Source of the DNA: Streptomyces mangrovisoli
Lineage (GTDB): Bacteria; Actinomycetota; Actinomycetes; Streptomycetales; Streptomycetaceae
Length of the DNA: 64,000 nt
Assembly: GCF_000974985.2 (NCBI RefSeq)
Contig: NZ_LAVA02000011.1
Span: 124,001 to 188,000, forward strand
Direction: 5' to 3'
Below are positions 40,450-48,017 of the stretch, in pieces. Within the stretch, counting starts at the first letter, position 1. Each line of letters starts with the position of its first letter. The position numbers were made by a program, and so were the translations under genes. Below the pieces are notes generated by a model. It did not search any database. It was not told where the DNA came from and worked only from the letters and a program-made list of their open reading frames with translations.

Positions 40450-41709
40450 ATGCACGTCGTACAGAAGGGGACGGAGTCCCTCGCCCAGCTCCGCAAGCGC
40501 TCCCGGAACCCCGTGGTCCTCACGGCTCTGCGCTCGACCGTCGCGGCGACGATCTCCTACGTCATCGCGCTGCACATGACGCTGGAGTCCCGTCCGCTGA
40601 CCGCGCCCCTGACCGCCCTGCTCGTCGTCCAGGTCACCCTCTACGCCACGCTGAAGACCGCCGTCCGCCGGGTGAACTCCGTGATCGCGGGTGTCCTGGT
40701 CGCCGTCGGCTTCAGCCTGCTGGTCGGGCTGACCTGGTGGAGCCTCGCCCTGGTGATCGTCGCCTCGCTGGCCGTGGGGCACCTGGTGCGGGTGGACGAG
40801 TTCGTGCCCGAGGTGGCGATCAGCGCCATGCTGGTGCTCGGCGTCACCACCGTCTCCACCACCGCCTGGTCGCGGGTGCTGGAGACCGTGATCGGCGCGA
40901 CCGTCGGCATGGCCTGCAACCTCCTGTTCGCGCCACCCGTCTGGGTGGACGAGGCAGGCGCGTCGATCGAGGAACTGGCCCGCCGGGTGCGGCGGCTGAT
41001 GCTGCGGGTGGGCGAGGAGGCGGCGGGGCGCACCCCGGTCGAGCGGGCCGCCGCCCGGCTGCACGAGGCGCGCCGGCTCGACCACGACATCGTCCAGGTG
41101 GACGCGGAGCTGCGCCAGGCCGAGGACAGCCTGCGGCTCAACCCGCGGGTGCAGGAGGGCCTGCTGCACCGGGTCGTGCTGCGCACCGGGCTGGACACGC
41201 TGGAGATCTGCACGGTCGTGCTGCGGGTGCTCACCCGCACCTTCACCGACCTCGCCAAGGAACGCGAGCCGGAGCCGCTGTTCGCGCCGGCGACCGGCGC
41301 CATGGTCGAGCAGCTGCTGTCCGAGATCGCCGACGCCGTGGTGAGCTTCTCGGTCCTGGTCACCACGGACGTGAGCGTGAGCGCCGAGTCGGCCGAGTCC
41401 CGGCTCACCGGCGAGCTGCGCCAGGCCGCGGCCACCCGCGACAAGCTGGCCCAGCTCCTGCTGGAAGAGGTCCAGCGGGACGCCACGCAGTGGCAGCTGC
41501 TCGGCGCGGTCCTCACCGAGGTGAACCGCATCATCGACGAGCTCGACACGGAGCACCGCTCACGGCGGCTGCTGGAGGAGCTGGACCGGGTGGCCGCTCT
41601 GCAGCGCAACAGCTCGATGGCGCGGATCCGGGAACGGTTCACCCGGCGCACGCGCAAGATCGTGCGCCGGAGCCGGAACCGGAAGCGCGTCGGCCGACGT
41701 TCTCAGTGA
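40450..41709 (+). CDS. aromatic-acid-exporter (ArAE/FUSC-type) membrane protein
   Basis: A 419-residue protein from ATG 40450. Residues about 20-165 contain five or six hydrophobic segments ('LTAPLTALLVVQVTLYATLKTAV', 'SVIAGVLVAVGFSLLVGLTWW') of the ArAE/DUF939 class, followed by a long helical cytoplasmic domain ('LHEARRLDHDIVQVDAELRQAEDSL') and a very basic C-terminal tail. Members are thought to export aromatic acids. The preceding GGGGGAACAGAGCTAGAG is a somewhat distant ribosome-binding site. Confidence 0.83.
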   Translation: MHVVQKGTESLAQLRKRSRNPVVLTALRSTVAATISYVIALHMTLESRPLTAPLTALLVVQVTLYATLKTAVRRVNSVIAGVLVAVGFSLLVGLTWWSLALVIVASLAVGHLVRVDEFVPEVAISAMLVLGVTTVSTTAWSRVLETVIGATVGMACNLLFAPPVWVDEAGASIEELARRVRRLMLRVGEEAAGRTPVERAAARLHEARRLDHDIVQVDAELRQAEDSLRLNPRVQEGLLHRVVLRTGLDTLEICTVVLRVLTRTFTDLAKEREPEPLFAPATGAMVEQLLSEIADAVVSFSVLVTTDVSVSAESAESRLTGELRQAAATRDKLAQLLLEEVQRDATQWQLLGAVLTEVNRIIDELDTEHRSRRLLEELDRVAALQRNSSMARIRERFTRRTRKIVRRSRNRKRVGRRSQ

Positions 41710-41782
41710 GGAAGTCCGCGGGCGCGGGGCGCGTCCGGGGGCGGCGCGACGCACGTCGGCACTTCGGAGGGGGAACCTGCGC

Positions 41783-42835
41783 ATGACGGACACGGCCGTA
41801 CGGATCGACGGGAACACGCTGCGGCTGCCGGGCGGTGTGGCGGTGCGGTTCGTGCGCACGCTGCGGCTGCCCGAGACGGGCACGCATCCGCTGCCGCCGG
41901 GGCTCGGTGACTTCCCCCTGCGCAGGGTCGAGGACTACGCGGACACGGTGCCCGAGCAGTGGCGGGCCCGCGGCGGCGTGATGCTGCCGGTGTATCTGCG
42001 CGAGGCGATGTGGCTGAGCTTCGCGGGCAGCAGCGAGCCCGCGGCGCTCCAGGTCGGCGTGGGAAAGGTGTGCGCGGTCTCGGGCAAGCCGTGGAGCGAC
42101 CGCCTTGCCCGCAAGCCGCAGAACTACCTCGTGATACCGAGGCAGCCATGGCTCGACGGCATCAACTCCGGCAAGGGCACGGTCCGCCAGTTCGTCGCGG
42201 TCCCGCTGGGCCTCGGCGCGACCGTGGAGGGCCAGGTCACCGGCGAGGAGGTCTGGGGCGGCGTACAGCTCCAGAGCTTCGCGCTGAACGACGCGGAGCT
42301 GGCGAAGTGGCGTGAGCAGGAGCGGGCGCGGGCCGCCGCGCGCCCGCTCCCCGGGGGCTTCGCGGGGGCGGCGATGCCCATGGCGGCGGCCGCGCCGGGA
42401 GCCCCGCCCGCCCCCGCCATGGCCCGTCCCGGCGGCGGACCCCGCCCGGCGGCCGCCGCGATGGGTCTCGGCGTCGGCGGCTCGATGCGCCAGGAGGTGT
42501 ACCAGGACGACCGGCCCCTCACGTCCTGGGCGGAGTCCCCGTCCGGGCGCGTGTTCGTGCACCTGGTGACGCCTCCCGAGTGGCGCCGCATCACGGGCGA
42601 GGAGCCCCCGCCGTCGCCGGTGGACCGGGCCGCGTACACCCGGGCCGGACTGCCCTGGTTCGACTACTACGACGAGGAGGCGCAGGACCTCGCCCCCACC
42701 GACACGCTCGCCGACGTGAAGCCGGTCGGCGACTGGCTCGGCGACGACCACGAGCCCTGGCAGCAGCCGACGCCGGGCCAGGTGAAGCCGCTGGGCGACG
42801 CACCGGGCAAGGCGGTGGCGGACGGGGAGTGGTGA
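41783..42835 (+). CDS. conserved hypothetical protein
   Basis: A 350-residue soluble protein of unknown family. Residues 1-175 are a compact domain ('VRFVRTLRLPETGTHPLPPGLGDFPL', 'GVMLPVYLREAMWLSF', 'NYLVIPRQPWLDGINSGKGTVRQFVAVPLG'), then an Ala/Pro/Met/Gly-rich linker (about 195-240), then a smaller domain ending in an acidic Trp/Pro-rich tail. There is no signal peptide or membrane helix. 'GVGKVCAVSGKPW' and 'GEEVWGGVQLQ' look conserved. The ATG lies 73 bp after the ArAE gene, in the same direction. Confidence 0.65.
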   Translation: MTDTAVRIDGNTLRLPGGVAVRFVRTLRLPETGTHPLPPGLGDFPLRRVEDYADTVPEQWRARGGVMLPVYLREAMWLSFAGSSEPAALQVGVGKVCAVSGKPWSDRLARKPQNYLVIPRQPWLDGINSGKGTVRQFVAVPLGLGATVEGQVTGEEVWGGVQLQSFALNDAELAKWREQERARAAARPLPGGFAGAAMPMAAAAPGAPPAPAMARPGGGPRPAAAAMGLGVGGSMRQEVYQDDRPLTSWAESPSGRVFVHLVTPPEWRRITGEEPPPSPVDRAAYTRAGLPWFDYYDEEAQDLAPTDTLADVKPVGDWLGDDHEPWQQPTPGQVKPLGDAPGKAVADGEW

Positions 42836-42862
42836 GGGCACCCACCCCTCAAGAAAACCCGC

Positions 42863-43765
42863 TCAGGCCGTCGGTACGGCGAAGTAGTGGTCCTGGTCGA
42901 AATCGGCCAGCAGGCCGGGGCGGGTGGGCCGCCAGTCGAGGAGTGCGCGGGTCCGCGTGCTGGAGACCGGGTTGTCCATGGTGGCGAAGTGCCCGAGCCA
43001 GCCGAAGTGCGCGTCGACGTCCTCGATCGCCACGCCGGTCACCGGCAGGTCCAGCCGGCGCCCGACGACCGCCGCGATCTCGCGCATGGGCACGCCCTCG
43101 TCGGCGACCGCGTGCAGCACCGAACCGGCCGGGGCCTGCTCCAGCGCCAGGCGGTAGAGCCGGGCCGCGTCGGTCACGTGCACGGCGGGCCAGAGGTTGG
43201 CGCCGTCCCCGGCATGTCCGCAGACGCCCTTGTCCCGGGCGATGCCGACGAGGACGGTCAGGAAGCCGTGGTCGCCCGGCCCGTGCACCAGCGGCAGCCG
43301 TACCACCGAGGCGCGCACGCCGCGCGCGGCCGTGGCGAGCGCGGCCTCCTCGGCGGCCAGGCGCGCCGAACCCGGCGCCCCCGGCACCCCGCGGTCCTCC
43401 TCGGTGCCCGGCCGGGAGGGCGCGAGCAGCCCGGTGACCGAGGTGCTGACGAAGGGGCGGCCGGAGCCGGCGAGCGCGTGGCCCAGCGTCTCGACGGCCC
43501 GCAGGTCCTTGCGTACGGAGGCGCGGAAGTCGGCGAAGTCGTGCACGAACCCGGTGTGGACCACGCCGTCGGCGGCGGCCGCCCCGGCGCGCAGCGCGTC
43601 GAGGTCCTCCAGGTCGCCGCGGTGCACGTCGGCGCCCGCCGAGGTCAGCGCCGCGGCGGCCGTGTCCGAACGGGCGAGGCCGAGCACCTCGTGCCCCGCG
43701 TCGAGCAGGTCGCGGACGAGGGCGCGGCCCACGAATCCGGTCGCACCGGTGACGAAAACGCGCAT
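42863..43765 (-). CDS. NAD-dependent epimerase/dehydratase-family (extended SDR) protein
   Basis: A 300-residue protein. 'MRVFVTGATGFVGRALVRDLLDAGHEVLGLARS' is the NAD(P) loop of extended SDRs, followed by 'ADVHRGDLEDLDAL' and 'VVRLPLVHGPGDHGF'. The usual YxxxK pair is not obvious, as in several atypical subfamilies. It resembles stand-alone reductases often found next to a LysR or TetR gene; here a LysR gene is divergent. GAGGAGAG precedes the ATG. Confidence 0.87.
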   Translation of the reverse strand: MRVFVTGATGFVGRALVRDLLDAGHEVLGLARSDTAAAALTSAGADVHRGDLEDLDALRAGAAAADGVVHTGFVHDFADFRASVRKDLRAVETLGHALAGSGRPFVSTSVTGLLAPSRPGTEEDRGVPGAPGSARLAAEEAALATAARGVRASVVRLPLVHGPGDHGFLTVLVGIARDKGVCGHAGDGANLWPAVHVTDAARLYRLALEQAPAGSVLHAVADEGVPMREIAAVVGRRLDLPVTGVAIEDVDAHFGWLGHFATMDNPVSSTRTRALLDWRPTRPGLLADFDQDHYFAVPTA

Positions 43766-43913
43766 GGCACATCTCTCCTCGAGGAGTGGGAAGGGGGAGT
43801 CGGCCGCGTCGGCGGACCGCTTTCCCCACCCTGCGCGCCGACGGCAGCCCCGGTCCAAGACCCGTTCCGCACCGGCCGATTCACCTGGAGCATGACCGCA
43901 GCTCGGCGCGGGC

Positions 43914-43981
43914 GGGTCCATCCGACGCAGGGGTCCATCGGACGCAGGGGCCCATCGGACGCAGGGGTCCCTCGGGCGCCG
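43914..43981. repeat. 17-bp tandem repeat, four units, in a divergent promoter region
   Basis: Units at 43914, 43931, 43948 and 43965, consensus GGGTCCATCGGACGCAG; the fourth is the most changed. The array ends 17 bp before the LysR GTG and lies between the LysR and epimerase starts. Confidence 0.85.
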
Positions 43982-43998
43982 GGGGTTAGAGTCGACGG

Positions 43999-44943
43999 GT
44001 GCCCGCATCCTCCGATCCGCCGCCTGACCTGGACCTGCGCCTGGTGCGGTACTTCATCGTCGTCGCCGAGCAGCTGCACTTCGGCAGGGCCGCGGACGCG
44101 CTGCACCTGGCCCAGCCGTCGCTGAGCCGCCAGATCCGGCGGCTGGAGACCCTGATCGGCGCGCGGCTGCTGGACCGCACCCCGCGCGGTACCCGGCTCA
44201 CACCCGCCGGGGAGGCGTTCCTGCCGGAGGCCCGGGCGCTGCTGGAGGCGGCGGCGCGGGCCGCGGCCCGCGCGCAGGGAGCCGCCCGGCCCAGTCGGCT
44301 CACCCTCGGCTACACGACCGGCATCATCGTGACGCCCGCCGTACGGGAGCTGCGCCACCGTTTCCCGCAGGCCGAGGTGACCGCGCTGCACCTGCAGTAC
44401 CACGAGCCGCGCGCGGCCCTGCTGGACCACCGGGTGGACGCGGTGGTGAGCCGACTGGCCTTCGCCACCGACGGGTTGGCGGTCGTCCCGCTCTACGAGG
44501 AGCCCCGGGTCCTGGTGGTCCCGCTCACGCACCGGCTGGCGGGGAAGGGGTCGGTGACGCTCGACGACATCTCCGGCGAGCCGGTGCCGAGGCTGCCGGA
44601 GATCGGGGCAGGTCCGTCGCCGCGGGGCGCGGGCCCGGACCGGGCGGACCCCTGCCGCGACGGGCACGGCGCCGAAGGACGCGACGACGAGGGACCGTTC
44701 GTCACCGTCACCACCTACGAGGACAAGATCGAGGTCGTCGCGGCGGGACAGGCCGTGGCCGTGGCGCCCGCCTCCGCCCGGTCCGGGCTGCGCGCCGATC
44801 TCACCACCGTCCCGATCGCGGACGTCGAGCCGTTCCGGGTGGTCCTCGTGACGCGCGAAGGGGACGGCGGCCCACTCCTGGACGCCCTCCGCCGGATCGC
44901 CCCGTCGTCCCTGACCGGCGAGCGGCAGCGGACGGCCGAGTGA
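43999..44943 (+). CDS. LysR-family transcriptional regulator
   Basis: A 314-residue regulator: N-terminal winged helix-turn-helix ('LVRYFIVVAEQLHFGRAADALHLAQPSLSRQIRRLETLIGARLLDRTPRGTRLTPAG') and a periplasmic-binding-like effector domain ('LTLGYTTGIIVTPAVRELRHRFP'). An unusual Gly/Asp/Arg-rich insertion (about residues 205-230) interrupts the effector domain. GTG start. It is divergent from the epimerase gene it probably controls. The stop codon lies in the first unit of a 30-bp tandem repeat. Confidence 0.9.
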   Translation: MPASSDPPPDLDLRLVRYFIVVAEQLHFGRAADALHLAQPSLSRQIRRLETLIGARLLDRTPRGTRLTPAGEAFLPEARALLEAAARAAARAQGAARPSRLTLGYTTGIIVTPAVRELRHRFPQAEVTALHLQYHEPRAALLDHRVDAVVSRLAFATDGLAVVPLYEEPRVLVVPLTHRLAGKGSVTLDDISGEPVPRLPEIGAGPSPRGAGPDRADPCRDGHGAEGRDDEGPFVTVTTYEDKIEVVAAGQAVAVAPASARSGLRADLTTVPIADVEPFRVVLVTREGDGGPLLDALRRIAPSSLTGERQRTAE

Positions 44944-45050
44944 GCGGGACGAGCCGGGCGGACGGCCGAGTGAGCGGGACGAGCCAGGCGGACGGCCGAG
45001 TGAGCGCGACGACCCGGGCGGGCAGCCGAGCGGGCGCGACGCCCCGGGCG
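44931..45050. repeat. 30-bp tandem repeat, four units, spanning the LysR stop codon
   Basis: Units at 44931, 44961, 44991 and 45021, each beginning with GACGGCCGAG or a variant. The first contains the final codons and TGA of the LysR gene; the others are noncoding. Period 30 keeps the frame. Confidence 0.88.
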
Positions 45051-45154
45051 GCCGTCCCACGGTCCGGATCGCCGACCGTACGGCGGCCAGGCACGGGACA
45101 CGGACGGCGACACGAACGGCGAGACGAACGGCGAGGCGACCTGAGGTGCGGACG

Positions 45155-46435
45155 GTGAACGGCGCGACGGGCGGGCGGCAGGGCGACTGGAACAGGCGCC
45201 GGTTCGCCGGGGCCGCGATGGGAGTGGCCGCGCTGACCGTGCTGCCGTCACCGGCGGCCCCGCCCACAGCCCCGTCCCGTGAGCCGTCCCCGGCGTCGGG
45301 CGCGGCGGCGTCGCCGGAGCCCTCGGCCGCCGGCTCCCCGCCCGGGACACCGGGCGCGCCCCAGCCCTCGGGGTCGTCGGGCTCGCCCGAGCCGTCCGGC
45401 GCCCGGCCCCTGTTCCTCGGCACCTACACCTCCGTCGACGGCGGCGGCAGTGGCATCGGTCTCGCTTCGTACGACCCCGGCACGGGCCGGATCACCCGCA
45501 CCGGGGTCCTCGGCGGCGTCGCCGACCCGTCGTTCCTCGCCGTGCACCCCGACGGCCGCACCCTCTACGCGGTGGACGAGCGCAGCAGCGGCGCGGTGAC
45601 CGCGATCCGCCTCGCGGACCGGGCGATCCTGGGCCGCCGTGCCACGGGCGGCGCGGGCCCCTGCCATGTCTCCGTGCATCCGACGGGGCGCTGGCTGCTG
45701 AGCGCGAACTACGGCTCGGGCAGCGTGGCCGTGCACCCGATCGACGCGAAGGGCCGGCTCGGGGAGCGCACGGATCTGGTCACGCACACCAGCCCCGCCC
45801 CCGGTCCTGGCCAACAGGGGCCGCACGCCCACCAGTTCGTCACCAGTCCGGACGGTGGGCACGTGCTCGCGGTGGACCTCGGCACCGACACGGTCTACAG
45901 CTACCGGCTGGACGGCGCGGCGGGCACGCTCACCGAGGTGGCGCGGGCACGGACCCGGGCGGGCGCCGGGCCGCGCCATCTCGCCTTCCATCCGGGCGGC
46001 CGGTACGCCTACCTGGCCGACGAGGTGGACGACACGTTCGCCGTCTGCGCGTACGACCCGGACGGCGGGCGCCTGACGATCGGGGCGCCCCAGCCGACGG
46101 GAACGGGCGGCGGGGGCGGGGTCACCAACTACCCCGCCCAGTTCCTGGTCTCGTCCGACGGCGCCCACGCCTATCTCGCCGGGCGGGGCCGCAACACCCT
46201 CACGCGGTTCGCGGTCGAAGCGGCCGGGGCCCGGCTGCGGGCCGCCGAATCGGTGCCGGTGCAGGGGGACTTCCCGCGGCACATCGCGTTCTCGCCGGAC
46301 GAACGGCTGCTGTTCGCGGCGAATCAGCGCTCGGGCACGGTGAGCGTCTTCCACGTGGACCGGGCCACCGGCGAACTGGAGCTCGCGGGCGAGCCGTTCG
46401 CGTCACCCGTCGCCGTCTGCGCGCTGCCGCTGTAG
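45155..46435 (+). CDS. Tat-exported lactonase-family beta-propeller protein (YbhE/Pgl-like)
   Basis: About 426 residues: a Tat signal (NRRRFAGAAMG), a Pro/Ser/Ala-rich linker to about residue 80, then a seven-bladed lactonase propeller ('FLGTYTSVDGGGSGIGLASYDPGTG', 'FLAVHPDGRTLYAVDE', 'HVSVHPTGRWLLSANYGSGSVAV', 'PHAHQFVTSPDGGHVLAVDLGTD', 'DFPRHIAFSPDERLLFAANQRSGTV'). The cytoplasmic relatives hydrolyse 6-phosphogluconolactone; a secreted one must act on another lactone or sugar. GTG 45155 is preferred to 45146 because GAGG lies 8 nt upstream. The 3' end overlaps the convergent DUF2470 gene by 33 bp. Confidence 0.85.
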   Translation: MNGATGGRQGDWNRRRFAGAAMGVAALTVLPSPAAPPTAPSREPSPASGAAASPEPSAAGSPPGTPGAPQPSGSSGSPEPSGARPLFLGTYTSVDGGGSGIGLASYDPGTGRITRTGVLGGVADPSFLAVHPDGRTLYAVDERSSGAVTAIRLADRAILGRRATGGAGPCHVSVHPTGRWLLSANYGSGSVAVHPIDAKGRLGERTDLVTHTSPAPGPGQQGPHAHQFVTSPDGGHVLAVDLGTDTVYSYRLDGAAGTLTEVARARTRAGAGPRHLAFHPGGRYAYLADEVDDTFAVCAYDPDGGRLTIGAPQPTGTGGGGGVTNYPAQFLVSSDGAHAYLAGRGRNTLTRFAVEAAGARLRAAESVPVQGDFPRHIAFSPDERLLFAANQRSGTVSVFHVDRATGELELAGEPFASPVAVCALPL

Positions 46436-47137
46436 GGCGTTCGACCCGCGCGGGCAGGCACCCGCCTGGGTGAGCAGCACGTGGATGCGCTCGGTCAACT
46501 GGGCGACGTCGTCGGCAGGCGCGTGGAACGGCAGCCGTACGTCGCCGTGGGCGCGGACGCGTTCGATGCGCAGCGTCAGCCCGTGCCGGTCCACGGCGAG
46601 CGGCCGTACGCGTACGGCGCCCTGGAGGCCCGCGGGTTCGACGAGCCGGGTGAGCCGCTCGACGGCCTCGGGGTGGGCGTCGGCGAGATGCGTGAGCAGG
46701 TGGGCCTCGGCCGTGGCGAGCGGGTCGGGGCGGGCCTCGGCGAACTCGTCGAGGTCGATCAGCTCGACGCCGGGCGGGCGGCGCAGCACGATGCGCGTGG
46801 GCCGGAAGGCGAGCCGGCCGCCGTCCTCGGGGGTGAACCAGCCCGCCATCCACAGCCGGGCGCGCACCCGGTGCCGTACCGGGACGGGTGCGACGTCGGC
46901 GAACTCCAGGACGGCGGAGGGCTCTCCTCGGGGTGCGAGGATCGCGGTGGCGAGCAGGGTGCTGTCCGTCGGCGGGTGCACCAGCACGCGGCCGTCGTCG
47001 GCCACGCTGTGCGCGCCGACCAGTTCCTCGCGTCCGCCTTCCGCGGTGACCTCGCACGACCAGGCGGCGGCGAGCACCGAGCGGGCCTGTTCCGCCGCGC
47101 CGGGCACGGCCGTCCAGCTCCGGCTGCTGACACCCAT
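46403..47137 (-). CDS. DUF2470 (HugZ-like) protein under an iron box
   Basis: A 244-residue protein with a PNPOx-like split barrel ('HSVADDGRVLVHPPTDSTLLATAIL', 'VEFADVAPVPVRHRVRARLW'-type strands) and a C-terminal DUF2470 domain ('AEAHLLTHLADAHPEAVERLTRLV', 'VRVRPLAVDRHGLTLRIE', 'VRLPFHAPADDVAQLTERIHVLL'). The DUF2470 combination occurs in haem-utilisation proteins such as HugZ. A near-perfect DmdR/IdeR iron box overlaps the promoter and AAGGAGG precedes the ATG, so it should be expressed when iron is scarce. The 3' end overlaps the lactonase gene by 33 bp. Confidence 0.87.
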   Translation of the reverse strand: MGVSSRSWTAVPGAAEQARSVLAAAWSCEVTAEGGREELVGAHSVADDGRVLVHPPTDSTLLATAILAPRGEPSAVLEFADVAPVPVRHRVRARLWMAGWFTPEDGGRLAFRPTRIVLRRPPGVELIDLDEFAEARPDPLATAEAHLLTHLADAHPEAVERLTRLVEPAGLQGAVRVRPLAVDRHGLTLRIERVRAHGDVRLPFHAPADDVAQLTERIHVLLTQAGACPRGSNALQRQRADGDG

Positions 47138-47148
47138 CCCAGACCTCC

Positions 47149-47167
47149 TTAGGTAAGCCTTGCCTAA
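47149..47167 (-). promoter_or_regulatory. iron box (DmdR/IdeR operator)
   Basis: TTAGGTAAGCCTTGCCTAA matches the actinobacterial iron-box consensus TTAGGTTAGGCTAACCTAA in 15 of 19 positions. It lies 11 bp upstream of the DUF2470 start, next to the ribosome-binding site AAGGAGG, where it would block transcription under iron-replete conditions. Confidence 0.85.
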
Positions 47168-47234
47168 CCTATCGAAGATCGGGGCGCACGCCAACCTCGC
47201 CGCGCCGCCCTGCCCCGGCGTCCGCTCACCTTCC

Positions 47235-47840
47235 TCAGGTCAGCACACCCAGCAGCGCCCGCGCGCACAGGTCCCGCACCTGTTCCCGCGACAGGTCCGA
47301 GCCCCGCAGCCACTCCAGGCAGACGGCGGTCGTGAACGCCAGCCAGCCGCGCACCGCGAGCCGGACGTCGTCCCGCTCCCCCGGGCCGGGCCCGAACTCG
47401 GGGTCCGCCGCCAGCGCGTCGAGGATCTGGCGCTCCTGCGCCGCCAGCGCGCGCCGGTAGACCCGGCGCACGGTCAGGTCGCCGGCCGCGTCCGCGCGGT
47501 GGAAGGCCCGGTAGCCGTGGGCATGGGCCTGGACGTACTCCAGATAGGTGTCCAGGCCCGCGCCCAGCTGCTCGCGGACCGGCATCCCGGGCACCGCGGC
47601 GGTCATCCGCAGCATCCGCTCGCTCTCGCGCTCCACCACGGCCGCGAAGAAGTCCCGCTTGGTCGGGAAGTAGTGGTACAGCAGCCCCCGGGAGACCCCG
47701 GCGATCTCGGCGACCTGCTCGATCCACACGTCGTCGTACGGGCTCTCGGAGAACAGGCGGGCCCCGACCGACAGGAGCTGCTCGCGCCGCTCCGCGGTGC
47801 TGAGCCGCCGCCGGGTGCGCTCCTCCTGATTCGCGGCCAT
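47235..47840 (-). CDS. TetR-family repressor, divergent from CYP102B-like P450
   Basis: A 201-residue regulator with helix-turn-helix at about residues 18-60 ('LLSVGARLFSESPYDDVWIEQVAEIAGVSRGLLYHYFPTKRDFFAAVVERE'). It lies divergent to the P450 gene, 177 bp away, so it is the likely repressor. This mirrors BM3R1 and CYP102A1 in Bacillus megaterium, where fatty acids are inducers. No clear ribosome-binding site; an AGTGC dyad overlaps the start region. Confidence 0.9.
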   Translation of the reverse strand: MAANQEERTRRRLSTAERREQLLSVGARLFSESPYDDVWIEQVAEIAGVSRGLLYHYFPTKRDFFAAVVERESERMLRMTAAVPGMPVREQLGAGLDTYLEYVQAHAHGYRAFHRADAAGDLTVRRVYRRALAAQERQILDALAADPEFGPGPGERDDVRLAVRGWLAFTTAVCLEWLRGSDLSREQVRDLCARALLGVLT

Positions 47841-47844
47841 GCCC

Positions 47845-47856
47845 GCACTCTAGTGC
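47845..47856. promoter_or_regulatory. short dyad at the TetR start (possible operator)
   Basis: GCACT and AGTGC arms around a 2-bp centre, 4 bp upstream of the TetR ATG. Short, so only suggestive. Confidence 0.3.
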
Positions 47857-48017
47857 CGCGGCGGGCGAGGGCCCGTGCGGGAATCGCCACACAGGCCCCA
47901 GGCCACCTTCACCACTCCTTCCCTTGACGCGACTTCGGCGGCGGGACCAGACTGAACCGCGTTATTGAACCCACGTACAACACGCCAACCTGCCGCAGTA
48001 CCGAGGGAGTTCGCGTC

